From contig JAALGZ010000001.1 in NCBI GenBank assembly GCA_015227615.1, positions 2,666,001 through 2,730,000 on the forward strand: a stretch of DNA of 64,000 nt, in the 5' to 3' direction. Each line of letters starts with the position of its first letter. The stretch's first letter is position 1. Shown piece after piece: positions 1 through 11,484 of this stretch. The notes beneath the pieces were generated by a model. That model saw only the letters and a list, made by a program, of their open reading frames with translations, was not told the DNA's origin and did not search any database. The position numbers and the translations under genes are program-made. Source of the stretch: Labyrinthula sp. Ha. Taxonomy: Eukaryota > Sar > Bigyra > Labyrinthulida > Labyrinthulaceae.

Positions 1-1354
1 TGATTCCAAAAATTCTTATATCATGTTTGCGCCATCTGAAAGCTTACTTAAAATTGTCCATGTCATCCTGTCGTAGCCTGGGAGAAGGTTATCGCCGAGC
101 CATATGGCGTATTTTTGGAATGTTCCATACGGTGGAAGGATAAAGATATAATATAATAACACATATCACCCTCGACTTTGTGGCCTAATCTTGTATGAAT
201 TAAGAAAGATTATGAAACGCCAATTCAAAATAGTTTCGCAAGCATAAATCATTGTCAATATTAAATTTCTGGGCTAAAAACAGGTTTCAAACCTTTTCAA
301 TGAATCAAATGTGACCCCTATATGTAGTATACAGTATTATATTTGATTGGCTTATTTTCTGTGCGGTTTCCCCCTATACACAGTCAGAATTTACTTGAAT
401 TAGACACTTAGTTGCGCTTGTCTCATATATATTGTGCATATATACTAGCTTCCAGCCTTCTTTTAGGTGGAGAGTTCACTCAATTACTAAAAAATTGATG
501 ATTGCTATGGCTTAAAAGAATAATTTTGATTGACTCAATTATCTGGTGTATGTTCTCTAGGCTAATTTAGTTGCTTTAGGAATCGGTAACCTGAGGCTAG
601 GCATTAGTCATAGTTCAAACAAGTTATGGCCAGATCTCGTTTGGCTATTTTACTTGGGTAAGTTTATTCATACTGCCTAAGCTTCAAGCACCTAACTCAG
701 ATCTAGTAAATTTTAATATTACCATCGAGCATACACGTGCTGGTAACCTTAATAAACTATTTTATGAGGGATTCAAGTAGCTGCCTAAGCTCTCCAAAAT
801 CATAGAGCTACAAGTACTTTTCAATTTCTGTTCATAATTATATTCTTTTCTTATGTCAATTATTGTTAGCTATAACTTAAACAATTTCCAAAAAGAAGTA
901 CTAGGGTTACAGGTTCTTCATAAACCTAGTGAAACTAAACTATATGGTTTTCTCTTTTACGTTTCCCAGCCTAATATAACCAAAAATATCAGAAAGGGCT
1001 CAATTTTAGTATGGAGCACTCCTTGACACTAAAGCTCTAGTTTTTATATTTAGAATACTTTTTTAACATATCAGCAATAAAAAATTACAAAGTAAAGCGT
1101 ATGAGTAGAAGTACATATAAGTTTCTTGTTGAAGAACCGAAGTGTTTGAGTCCAAAAATATCAATCTTATTATTCATTCACCTATAAATAGGATCACATT
1201 TTACTCATATTCATGCATAATTCGGAATAACAAACTTCCAAAGTCAGAATGAACCAAAAACGAAATATGGTAACCCTATATCGTGTTGTTTTAAACGAGA
1301 AGAAATTGAATATCGCATTAGCAAAAAACTCCGCCTTCCAAATACTCCCAAAGA
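1..1354. other. AT-rich intergenic DNA upstream of the GT64 gene
   Basis: No coding region can be supported here. A TATA-like word (TATAAATA, 1183-1190) lies about 165 bp upstream of the GT64 start codon. In DNA this AT-rich it could be chance. Confidence 0.6.
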
Positions 1355-2866
1355 ATGAAAGTAAACGATGAAACGACTTCAGAGGAAAACCAAACTTTAC
1401 TCGATCACACAAAAGCACCGTCTTTATCTTCAAATATCTTCAAATTTCTAAAATATATCCTCCTTTTCACTCTTCTTTTTCGGTTAGCCTACCTTTTCTT
1501 CTCGGTTGAAATAGAACCACTTTTGTCGAAATCAAAAGAGAGATCCGGACCGAGTTCTATCATTAATGGAATGAACCCTTCTTTTAAAGCTTCCTCCGAT
1601 GACTTGTTTTGCCCTGAGGAGTATGTGAAGCAGGTAAGACAGGAATACAAAAATAAAGCCACAACTCAACCTGACAAATACACGCTTGTCGTAAGCACTT
1701 ACAATCGAGATAATGAACTCATAAAAAATGTGGATCATTGGCTCTCTTGCCCGCGTGTGCATCAAGTTCAAGTGGTTTGGCATGATCCTCATCGGGATCC
1801 TCCTCCGATTCTTGCCCAGATGGAGCAAGAGTATAACTGTTCAGTAGAAATTGAGTCAGAAGAAGGCCAGTCCACTTTCATTCATAGCCCTAGACTCTTA
1901 ATTCGTCCTCAAGAGAAAGATCTCCTCACCAACAGGTTTAAGATCCCAGATGGAGGCTTTGAAACCGATGCAGTATTTAACATAGATGATGACGCAGTTA
2001 TTGACTGTAGGTTGATGACAGGTGCGTTTGAGAAGTGGAAAGAACTTGGAGAATATTCCATGGTAGGATTTGAACCGAGGCAGATAACCTGGAAAGGGGA
2101 AGGACAAGGATACTACTGGTATGCCTCCTGTGAAGAAGACAGCTGCGAGTATAACACTTTATGGCCTACTAAGGGTGCTTTTCTGCACAGAGATTTTTAT
2201 AATCATTTCTTTGAGGATGAATATGTCACAGTGAGAAAGTTAGTGGAGAAATATTTCACAGGTGAAGATATTCTGATGGCATTTATTCATTTTAAAACAC
2301 ATATGGATAAGTATGATAAACCACCACCAATTTTGTCTGTTCAAGCAAGTCCTGGGTTCGAGCGCCGTTATTTTGATAAGAAGAATAGGTTCTCAGTCTT
2401 TGAAAGACTGTTGTTTCTTCCAGAAACTCTCTTTGTTAAAACAGGTGCCGATGAAGTCAAGTCGTTAGGTTGGAGATCGTCGATGTTTCGTGCCAAGGTA
2501 CATTCAGGAATTTCAACCATTGCAGAGGAAAAAGTAATTCCTAAACCTCCAATGATAGATAGCTGGTATTTCATGTATCCAAATGAAACCGGTTTTGAAG
2601 CAAGAGATGTTTGTTCTGATAAGGAACTGTATTCTGCACTGGAGTGTTCTACAAAATATAGTCTGACACCTGTGAGCACTCATGATGCGGAGATCATGGT
2701 TTGTGTGATTGGGTTGTTAGGTTTTACAATTATATTTGGGGTTAAAGCGTATATAAGTCATCGTCGAAAGCTCATGCAGTTTGAGCAAGTTCGAATGCGT
2801 AAGATATCAGTTGGTTCGCCAAGTGAGCTGGTTGCGACATCAGTTGCCATTGGAGGTGATGTGTAG
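1355..2866 (+). CDS. GT64 (exostosin-like) membrane glycosyltransferase
   Basis: An intronless 503-residue protein. A hydrophobic segment at residues about 30-50 follows a short cytoplasmic tail, as in type II Golgi glycosyltransferases. The catalytic region (about 105-330) matches the EXT/EXTL C-terminal GT64 fold: KYTLVVSTYNR near its start, VQVVWHDPHRDPPP, the metal-binding DDD at 211-213, MVGFEPR, and FTGEDILMAF where the family has its EDI-type motif. These features predict sugar transfer from a nucleotide sugar to a glycan in the Golgi; donor and acceptor cannot be told. A second hydrophobic stretch (about 446-467) followed by a basic tail is unusual for GT64 and suggests two membrane passes. 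The gene converges on the VMP1 gene, with 139 bp between stop codons; an AATAAA lies just after the stop. Confidence 0.85.
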   Translation: MKVNDETTSEENQTLLDHTKAPSLSSNIFKFLKYILLFTLLFRLAYLFFSVEIEPLLSKSKERSGPSSIINGMNPSFKASSDDLFCPEEYVKQVRQEYKNKATTQPDKYTLVVSTYNRDNELIKNVDHWLSCPRVHQVQVVWHDPHRDPPPILAQMEQEYNCSVEIESEEGQSTFIHSPRLLIRPQEKDLLTNRFKIPDGGFETDAVFNIDDDAVIDCRLMTGAFEKWKELGEYSMVGFEPRQITWKGEGQGYYWYASCEEDSCEYNTLWPTKGAFLHRDFYNHFFEDEYVTVRKLVEKYFTGEDILMAFIHFKTHMDKYDKPPPILSVQASPGFERRYFDKKNRFSVFERLLFLPETLFVKTGADEVKSLGWRSSMFRAKVHSGISTIAEEKVIPKPPMIDSWYFMYPNETGFEARDVCSDKELYSALECSTKYSLTPVSTHDAEIMVCVIGLLGFTIIFGVKAYISHRRKLMQFEQVRMRKISVGSPSELVATSVAIGGDV

Positions 2867-3005
2867 TAGAGAAAATAAATTTGTTAGTATTGTTCGAGTC
2901 TGTCAGGTCTTAGTTTAATTTAGTATCGGGAATGTCTTATGAATGAAGTCGTTCTTTATATATTAAAGTCTGAACGTAAACTTAAATTTAACGATAGTTC
3001 AATAA

Positions 3006-4173
3006 CTACTTTTGTTTTTTCTGCGAAGTCAGAGTTTTTTCATCTAATGTTTTTTGTCTAGATTGAGCGATATGTTCAATGCACGAAACAATAAAGTATA
3101 AGATAATAGCAAAAATAACTCCATTCCCTATTCTTTTCACCAAGCCCTCCTCTTCCTCCTCCTCTTCAACCCCGACAGAAACCTTTTTGAGCGCGTTGAA
3201 CATTTGATCTCTTATCTGCTCTCCAGTTAAAGGAATAAAAGTAAGAACTTGCTTCACTTGCTCAAAGAGATGAACTATTCCTCCGATAAACAATTCAGGG
3301 TTCACAAACCAATACGTAAAGAATAAAACTTGCCCAAAGACTTTGATAAAAGCCTTTCCAATCACGGTGGCAACAAAGAAGGTCATAAAACTAACGCCAA
3401 GTTGCCCACAACAAATACCAACGAGGTCAAATGCAGCATTTGGCCAAGCAGACATGACAAGGACACCCCAAAATCCATATCTTGATACATAATCAACCAT
3501 CATACCTTTCATTCGACTCAATACATCATCCCCCTTAGTCTCTTCTTCAAGTTCATCACTACCTTCTCCAGATGTAGCAGCAGCCCTAGCTATCAAGTAA
3601 GGTGGAACTTCACCAATGGCAGTACCAAAACCCCATAGAACAGCAGGAACAAGGCACTGAAGAATTATCTTCGTCATTTCCACTTCTTCTTTTCTTGTGC
3701 TAGACGCTGCTTGACACGACATAGGACAATCTTGCCACCAAACATCACAGAACCCGTTGAACTCCATCGATGGACAGTTTCTAGAGGCAGAAACTACTTT
3801 GAAAATATGGGGGAACAAAAAAAGAATTCCTGAATGCATCCCACTTCCAAAGCCTACACTTGAAAGAATACCTAGACCAACCCACCATACAACATACCAA
3901 AATATTGACTCCAGTAAAAAAATTTGGTTCGTGAACATGTTCTCTTTTTTCAGAAAAAGATACAGGGCTGTAGCTGGAACGAACGTGAAGAGAAATAGTG
4001 TTGAGGTAAGGACATTCTTAATCAGGGCCTATAAAGGTACTTAGAGTTTGTTTTATATTTACCTGAGCATTAATTATCAGTGAGGTAATGAACAATTTAA
4101 TGACATTAAATGGCTTCTTATGCAGTCGAAGGTTCTTCCTCGCAGCTGCCAATGTATCTGAATCTACTGACAT
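3006..4173 (-). CDS. VMP1: VMP1 / vacuole membrane protein 1 (VTT domain)
   Basis: Two exons on the minus strand, 4173-4063 and 4028-3006, split by a 34-bp intron (4029-4062, GT...TAG), give a 377-residue protein. Exon 1 supplies the N-terminal RKNLRLHKKPFNVIK stretch, which aligns with the juxtamembrane region of animal VMP1; exon 2 opens with the first membrane helix. VMP1 hallmarks follow in order: WWVGLGILSSVGFGSG, LWGFGTAIGEVPPYLIARAA, a YGFWGVLVMSAWPNAAFDLVG VTT block, GKAFIK, and a last helix with IAQSR near the C-terminus. VMP1 is an ER membrane lipid scramblase needed for autophagosome formation and ER contact-site control. A run of seven glutamates just before the last helix (within SVGVEEEEEEEGLV) is a local oddity. 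The junction rests on homology and frame, not on a transcript. Confidence 0.93.
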
Positions 4174-7100
4174 TTCCTTCTATTTTGTGTTTCAAGTCGT
4201 CGCATTTAGCAAGGTATATTTGGGCAAGTCTCTTTTAGTTTCCTAATGTGTATACATAGAGTATTCCTGTGCAAATAAACTATTGCGAGACAATCGCTGA
4301 TTTCTAAACAATTGACAAAGAAGAATATAAAAGCATTTTGTAACACAAATAATAAACAGGTCTCATATATATTTATTGATAGTAAACAGTTAAAGTAACT
4401 TTAAAACAGTTGAGAATATTCATATCGTGTTGACCTAAGGTGATATTCTTAAATATGATGCTCTTGCGGCGTGCACCAACACCAATATCCGAAAAATTTC
4501 CAGTCAGAGCCATAAAAAATTAAATTTAGCATTTATTTTACCGATTGATATATATTTGCATTATCAGAGGATTCCATCAGCCATTTCGAAGCTAATTGAC
4601 TTAGAAATATATGTCCTTTGAACTGACCTGACAATGCTCGAGTAAATTCTATATCATTAATCATTGAGAAAATCATTGTGTAGTATTCTTTTAATCAGTG
4701 CATAAAATATAGGAGCTTTAAGCGGTCAGTTTTTTTCGTTGGATCATTACAGAAATATGGGATCGGAATTTGCAAATTGATGTGTTTGTAGACTAAGATT
4801 CTCGTTATCGCAACAATATGGGTACATTAAGTTCCTTGACCTACATAAAACACTTGTGAATTAAAGCCTAGGATGGTACTTAAATCATATAATCTAAGCA
4901 TATAACTACTTCAACATGGAATGATAAGTTTATTTTCGAACTCAAAGACTGTCAAACCTTTGCGTCAAGAAAGAAGAGGATCTAACATTCACGCTAAACT
5001 TTCCAATTACATTTCACCTTCAACAGCATACAGTATCCCTCCCATATAGGGTTGTCAAAGGAATTAAGCCACTTCTACGAGAATGTTGAACTAACTCTTT
5101 TCCGAGGAATGATAACAATAGAGATAGATGCATGAAGCCCTTTATGAGCCTGCTGTTGTCTATTACAAATATCCTAAATACATTATTTTGGTATTCTTGT
5201 AAAAATATCTCTAACAAGTACTGGAACTTAACCTATATCAATTTAATAGTAATTGTTGATGAGTTTTATTATCCTGATATTGTTAGAAACTAAATAAATA
5301 CTCAGGCTAATGTTAATGGCTATAGAATTTTCTAACGTCTTCAGGTTTAATAATTGTACAAGTATGCAAAACAGATATTTAGGCTTCTCTCTGGCTGATG
5401 CTCTCTTCACCAAGATAATCAATCAATTTCATGAGTTAAATTGTGTACTTGTACAAGGAAAGGTATTATATTGAATTATAACGTAGGAAAAAGTTCTTAA
5501 ATAGCAAAAACGATCAGAATACCCCAGCAAGGTACCTAAACTCACCGCTGAAAAAAAGTTCACTATCAATGAACATTTTGTTCTCCTGTAGCACTGGGAA
5601 ATCTTCACAAACTTCATAGATAACTACGAATTTCCTCATCGATTTCCTTCGGAATAAGTTTACCTTTCCTTGGGACATAGTAGAAGCAAAATATGGATGA
5701 GTACTTAGTAACTCATTGCTTCAAATACGTGCAATAAAAACTGAAAATTCATATCTCTGAGCTAGCTTACCTTTGTGCTGAAGTGGGATGTATTATCACT
5801 CAAAATATAAAAAGATTAACACACGTTTTAGTTCTTAATATTATGGGGTTACAATTGTAGGCGTTGTTAACAGGTTTCATGGTGGTCAAAGAAATGTTAA
5901 AAGTCTTGAAAAACATGCAGATGCTTAAACACATTATTCATCGTAGTTAATGGGCAAGATCCATTATAGAAATATTATTTGAATCCATCTTAAAACATTT
6001 TGTTTGTGCTGCTGTTAATAGAAAAACTTTTAAATTCTAGTATAACTCGTATTAGTGGATGGTTGGTACTTTTTACTAATTGTAAGGTATTGTCTTGTAT
6101 ACACGTGTAGCTATATAGTACGGCTTAGGTTCCTATATTAGGAATAGATACTACAATGGCGAGAAATATAGCCCAGTTTGCAGGACAGCTAGATGTTTCT
6201 ATTCAACAGGATTATTTGTTTAATAACCGAAAAGTATTACATATTTTTATTTAGACTCAACCTCGACAAATTTAGTGTAAAATATTCATGGTTTTAAGTA
6301 TAAAGTATTGCACGGAAGGCCTTTTAACAGGGTAATCCTCTCCCGTAGTAAATCTTCTAACGATATACGTGTTCACTTTCGATACAATTAACAGCTGCTT
6401 TCCTAATGAAATTAGAGGAAATCCTAAAATTTTCTCGCAAACCACACGATCACTGGATTTAAATCTCACCTATTTAGTTTCTAGGATTCATATCCTGTAT
6501 ATTAAATGTGATTCTGAACTATTAAGACACTATCCATTACAGCTTGAGTGCTATTATTGACTTCTAGAGGCCGTATTGTTCTTCATCAAGTGCTTACTTG
6601 TTTTTATACTCTGATAGCTAAGTTTTGTTTTGCACAAAAAGTGTTGACTCCTCAGGCAAACAAATCAACTGGTGTAACTTGGAAATCCTCGTTTCTTCTC
6701 AAAGAACTCTTAAATTTTGGAGCACTTAATTCTCATTTCCGCTGCTAAAATTACCCTCTAGAATAATCAGAGCTCCTCTCAATTTGAGGGTCGTATATCT
6801 ACAACTCTTTGTTTACAGTCTCGAAGCATCTTGTTTTTAATCTATCATAAGGAATACCCTTTATCCCCAAACACCCTTCTCACACCGCTTATATATTTAG
6901 AACTGAAGTTTTACTTGAAGTATTCCATAGTGGTTCTCATTTATTATTTCCGAAATCCACTATGTAAGACTCTCCGAAGCATAAAGCCTATTGAAGAGGA
7001 TCTTGGTGTTTAAAGATGGCCATACTGCATTGCAACTAGTTGAATAGTGGCATAATAGTATTTTCAATGCCTGAATGGGCTTGGAGCGCACCTAAATCAG

Positions 7101-8114
7101 GATCAGTGCCTGGGCATCATGAGCTGAGCCTACCCATATTGGTGTACCCCATGTAATAGGAGACGAAAGGGAACAACAAATAGCCAATAACAACTTTTCT
7201 AGCTCTTAGGTACATTTTTAACATTGATTATTTGCTTGTATCGTTGCAGACCTAAAATCCTAGCTTTAAGCATAGCACCAACACTCAAAGCTGTCTATTT
7301 TATGAGCTGACAGGTTCTAAATTTCATATTGTGGCTCGAATCCTTCATGGTTAACCCAAAATTGGTATTTCTAACTCTTATTTTGGTACTGGAACCGGGA
7401 CCATCGTTTTTATGAAACTGGGTTTTCAAGGTGCATTGTAAGTGGCAAAATATAGGTCTGAGTTTTACTTTTGTTTTCAAAGTATCCTGGATCCAGTGTT
7501 GGCTGGAAGTTTACTACCTCATATGTTCACCAAGACACTATTTTTCATGTTTTCGTAATTTGAATCTCCAGAGACATGAGTGTTGCAAACGCCTATTTGA
7601 ATTTGGTGCTTCCACAGGCAAAGTAGAGGTCAGATCAAAGGCAGATATCTACTACAAATAAGGTGATTATGAAATATTGTTTTGATAATAACATATTCGA
7701 AACCATATTGACATAATTCTCATAAAGTTGAAAGGAGAAATTGCTGGGCACTTGAAAGAACACCAAATAAAGGGTAAGCTAACAAGGGAACACCGCACTT
7801 TGAAAGACATACTGGAACAAAGGCTTGTTTGGTTAATAAGCGACATGATTCAAAGTTGTACTGACTTGTCCGCCTTAATTATGGTTTTACAAGGCAATTT
7901 AGAGCCTCATCCAAAAAAAGTTTTTCCCCCTGTCTCTGTGAGGTGTAACTGAGTTTGCCAACTGAGCAAAATGACTCATTTGGGAAAACCATCCTAAAAC
8001 TTAAACTCACTCAAAGCAAATATCATAAATGTTGAAGATCATCAAAAAATCCCTAGTCAATTCCGCAAAAATCCTAAATAAGGAATCGAGCCTTGTGATA
8101 TTTGCGACTGGTAT
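4174..8114. other. Intergenic AT-rich desert
   Basis: Almost 4 kb with only short, scattered open frames of the kind expected by chance. A 74-codon frame at 7728-7952 is somewhat protein-like but has no motif I recognise, and could be decayed sequence just upstream of the LINE. No gene or RNA is supported. Confidence 0.55.
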
Positions 8115-8126
8115 ACCTACGCATCT

Positions 8127-10466
8127 TTGTTAAATAGGATATCAAGCAATAAGTCAACAACAGACCCTTTACTCGAATACATACGACAAGGCTTCGAAGA
8201 AGAAATAGCCAAACTCCCACCATCCAACAACTCTGGAAAACAATCAAGGCTAAACTTTCAAACATTCAAGTCAACAATAAAGAAAGCCATTGAAAACTGC
8301 ATCTCACTAGTAGCACAGGAACGACTCTACAGAACATCTTCAGATAGAACAGAAGCTTTATTTGAAATAAGAAGAAGACTGTGGAAATCTCTAACTGAAA
8401 ATGAATCTAAAATACTAAAAAAGATGATAAGAAAAAGTACCTTGAATGACTACAAAGCCTGGCTGGACCTTCAAGTAAGAAGAATAGATACAGCTATGGC
8501 AAAAAATGATATCCATGAAGCTTTCAAACAAACGGAAAGGATAGTAGGGAAAAAGCGGAAATCTCAACGCACCATTACCATGGAAGATGAAAAATACCTA
8601 AACGATAAAAAACGAGTAAAAGTATTCCAAGAATACCTTGAACTCACTCAAAGGAACAGAGAAGGAAACATCATGGACAACGAACTGGATATTCTTGAAG
8701 CCAAAGCTGAAGATACAAATATATCTCCTCCGACTTTAGAAGAACTTGAAGAGACGGCGAAAGCACTAAAGAACTATAAAGTACCCGGACCTGATGGAAT
8801 CACAAACGAAATCCTAAAGAATAACAAAATAGTATTGAAATACTTGCAGCAACTTGCAGAAGAACTATTTTTAGATCCAAGTGGCCTGAACAAAGATGAG
8901 CTTATATCTCTCTCTACTGGGAACATCATCTTCCTATACAAAAAAGGAAACTGTCAACTTCCTTCCAACTATAGGCCAATATCCTTGCTTAACACTTCTT
9001 ACAAACTAATCACTAAAATAATAAACAATAGACTAAGGAATACCCTGGAAAGAACAGTAGGAAACTACCAGTCTGGATTTAGAGAGAATACGGGAACTAG
9101 ACAAAAAATTCAACTTCTCTTGAACCGCTGTAAACTCAGCCAAATGGAGAACTCGAAGATACTATGTCTCTTTATAGATTTCAAAAAAGCTTTCGACTCT
9201 TGTAAACATCCTTTCCTTGAGCTTAGCTTAAAAGAGAGAAAAGTTCCTGCTAACTTTATCAATATAATCCTTTACCTATATAAATATGCTGCAGTCCAAG
9301 TAAAGATAGGAAAACATATAAGCGACAGAGTAGAAATAAACAAAGGCGTGCTACAAGGTGATTCACTAAGTCCCACGCTATTTGTACTTGCTCTGGACTC
9401 TCTGCTTCGAAGGATAATAAAGAAAATAAACTTGAACTTTCCAGAAGCAGAATTCTCCTTTCAAAACATTCTTGGATTTGCTGACGACCTTTGTATCATG
9501 AGTAAAGAGAGAAACATCTTGAAACACTTTGTTCAATATAAAGAAGAGCTTTCACAATTGTCCGGCCTAAAGATAAATACACAGAAAATTCAACTCATGG
9601 GAATAGTCAGGAGAAGGAAGCTCAAAGATAAGCTTTCGGACACTGCAATTCAACAGCTGGTCAATAAATACACCTGCACCTCTTGTTCCAGAAACTTCTC
9701 ATCAAAAGATGCCCTTGAAGGACATAGAGTATAGTATCTTTGACCGGGAACCGCGTTAGTTCGAAGTAGAAAGGGCACTACAGCAGTCGCTGCAGCTGAA
9801 CTAAACTTCCTCTACAGCAACATCCCAATAGAAGAAAACCTGGAAACCAAGCTTGGAACCATCAAAGGAGTAAAAACCTTTAGATACCTTGGAGTGGATA
9901 TAACAGCAACAGCTGAAACTCACGTTAACCCATCCGCTAGAATACGCTCTGCACAAGAAACTCTTCGGAAACTGCAACCGATACTGAGAAGCAATATGCT
10001 GACTGCCAGAAGGAAAAAGAACATAGTGAAAGCGCTCGTGGTCTCAAAAATCCAATATGGCAGCGAGTTCTGGAACCTGGAAAACAAAGATACATCCAAA
10101 GCCTTGAAAAAACTCTCTAGAGATATAAAACGCACCCTCCTCCAACCTAATCCAACGCAACCACTTGAACACACGAAGAAAGCTAACATCCTCAAAGCCG
10201 GTGATATAAACATCCTAAAAATATTAAAGGAAAAACAAAAAAGCTGGTTGGAAACATGCACAACGACAGAAATGGACATGGAACTGACAGAATCCTCAAG
10301 GAAACTTGAAGCATATCTTTTTCCACAAACTGCTACTCCAACTGAAGACTTGAACGTACCACTGGAGCATACTAGAGAAGAACCAGAACACCATGAACCA
10401 TGCCCTCCCCTTCACCCGCCACCACCCGGGGAGAACATGCTAACCCCACCACAAACGACACCTTAG
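8127..10466 (+). pseudogene. LINE reverse transcriptase, 5'-truncated, with two internal stops
   Basis: The frame shows RT motifs in order: VPGPDGITNEIL (about 8780), NYRPISLLNTSYKLITKII (about 8970), FIDFKKAFDSC (about 9173), GVLQGDSLSPTLFVLAL (about 9348) and the catalytic GFADDLCIM (about 9474). A zinc-finger-like CTSCSRNFSSKDALEGH (about 9673-9723) sits between the palm and the FRYLGVDIT motif (about 9880). The same frame carries TAG at 9732 and TGA at 9741, then stays open to 10466 through the thumb and a proline-rich end. There is no in-frame ATG before the RT core, consistent with 5' truncation. The copy is thus inactive but young enough to keep all RT motifs and one frame. It lies about 450 bp upstream of the next host gene. 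Confidence 0.88.
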
Positions 10467-11005
10467 CTTATCACCCGATAAAACTCCCATGTGCATTTAA
10501 GATAACTTCGACCCTCGGTTGCTTCTTGGATGGATAACTGGAGCATGCTTATCTGGATCTCTTCATAAACCACGATTATCTTGTAAAACAGAACGATGAG
10601 CGACAAGAGAAGTAAAAAACTGGTGCAGGACATCTCGATATGATCAATAGAGGAACTTGAAACAATTTATTTGACATCAGGAGCACTGGATACGACGCAC
10701 GACAATATCTCAATCTCTTTCATGATTTCTTGCGTGATTTATGAATTTCGATTTGGATTGTTCACAAATTTTGGGAAATCGCGATTTTGGGAAATCACTA
10801 TATAGGAAGATCAAATACGATAAATGAGTACAACGGGAAAACTATCGTGATCGTGCCAATAGTGTCTCGAAGACCCACAAACCAGTTTAGTTTAGTGACA
10901 GTAGGAGCACGGGACGGGAAGCTTCCCTAGTGAGCGGCGGACCGGCATCGGACCCTAAGATAAACGCATAGGCGGATTTGCAGATGTAGTACCTTACTCC
11001 CACCT

Positions 11006-11028
11006 TAACTATTAACTATTAACTATTA
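11006..11028 (+). repeat. Three tandem TAACTAT repeats at the LINE 3' end
   Basis: Perfect heptamer copies at 11006-11012, 11013-11019 and 11020-11026 plus two further bases. They replace the poly(A) tail seen in L1-type elements and mark the likely 3' end of the LINE. Confidence 0.85.
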
Positions 11029-11040
11029 CTCGAATACAGG

Positions 11041-11484
11041 GGTTACACTTAAATATTAGATATAAGACATGGAATAACAACAAGGGGAAAAATCCAATTC
11101 CACCATGTAAACATAAGTCAATTCAGCAATTAGTTCCACAGTCAATTCTTCATTGAGAAACTCATTTCTTACTCGGTGAAAATAAGGCAATTCCTCACTT
11201 AGAATTCCTTAATGAGCTCCATATTTCTCAATCAGTTATGTATCAAGACTCAGTCGTTCAATCACAAAATTACTCAAAAGTCCTAGTGAGTGCTCCATAA
11301 GAACTCAGAAGTTATATTCAAATCCTAAGTGTAAAACTGTCTAGTTAGGTGACGTGTTCTTATAGAACTTTCCAAGCATATTTTCCTTAATGACGTCATG
11401 GGCTACGTCTACTAGTTCAACCATTCTCAAACTGCTCTATCCGTTAAACAAGGCGAATCTAAAAGCTCTAAAAACATCAAAAGA
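11041..11484. other. Short promoter-like interval upstream of the opine-dehydrogenase gene
   Basis: No coding sequence. The interval has several ACTCA/TGAGT words (for example near 11158, 11247, 11272, 11285 and 11302) and one CRE-like palindrome (11391-11398), so it may hold the promoter of the downstream gene. Confidence 0.5.
11391..11398 (+). promoter_or_regulatory. CRE-like palindrome TGACGTCA
   Basis: A perfect 8-bp bZIP (CREB/ATF) consensus 87 bp upstream of the ATG at 11485. The match is exact; binding is inference. Confidence 0.4.

Larger units (their letters stand above)
8115..11040 (+). mobile_element. 5'-truncated non-LTR retrotransposon (LINE)
   Basis: The element holds a reverse-transcriptase reading frame (8127-10466), about 540 bp of 3' untranslated sequence and a tail of three tandem TAACTAT heptamers (11006-11026), the kind of short 3' repeat that ends CR1/RTE-like LINEs. 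No endonuclease domain is visible upstream, so the 5' end is lost, as is usual after incomplete reverse transcription. The 5' limit is approximate and no target-site duplication was found. The 3' end could lie at 11028 or extend to about 11040. Confidence 0.85.

Noticed and set aside
9729-9759. A 31-bp GT...TAG segment inside the LINE that would remove both stop codons
   Set aside because: Its length is not a multiple of three and removing it moves translation out of the frame that encodes the downstream YLG/thumb region; the stops are better read as decay.
9920-10279. A 119-codon minus-strand ORF
   Set aside because: Shadow of the LINE thumb region on the opposite strand, with no motif.
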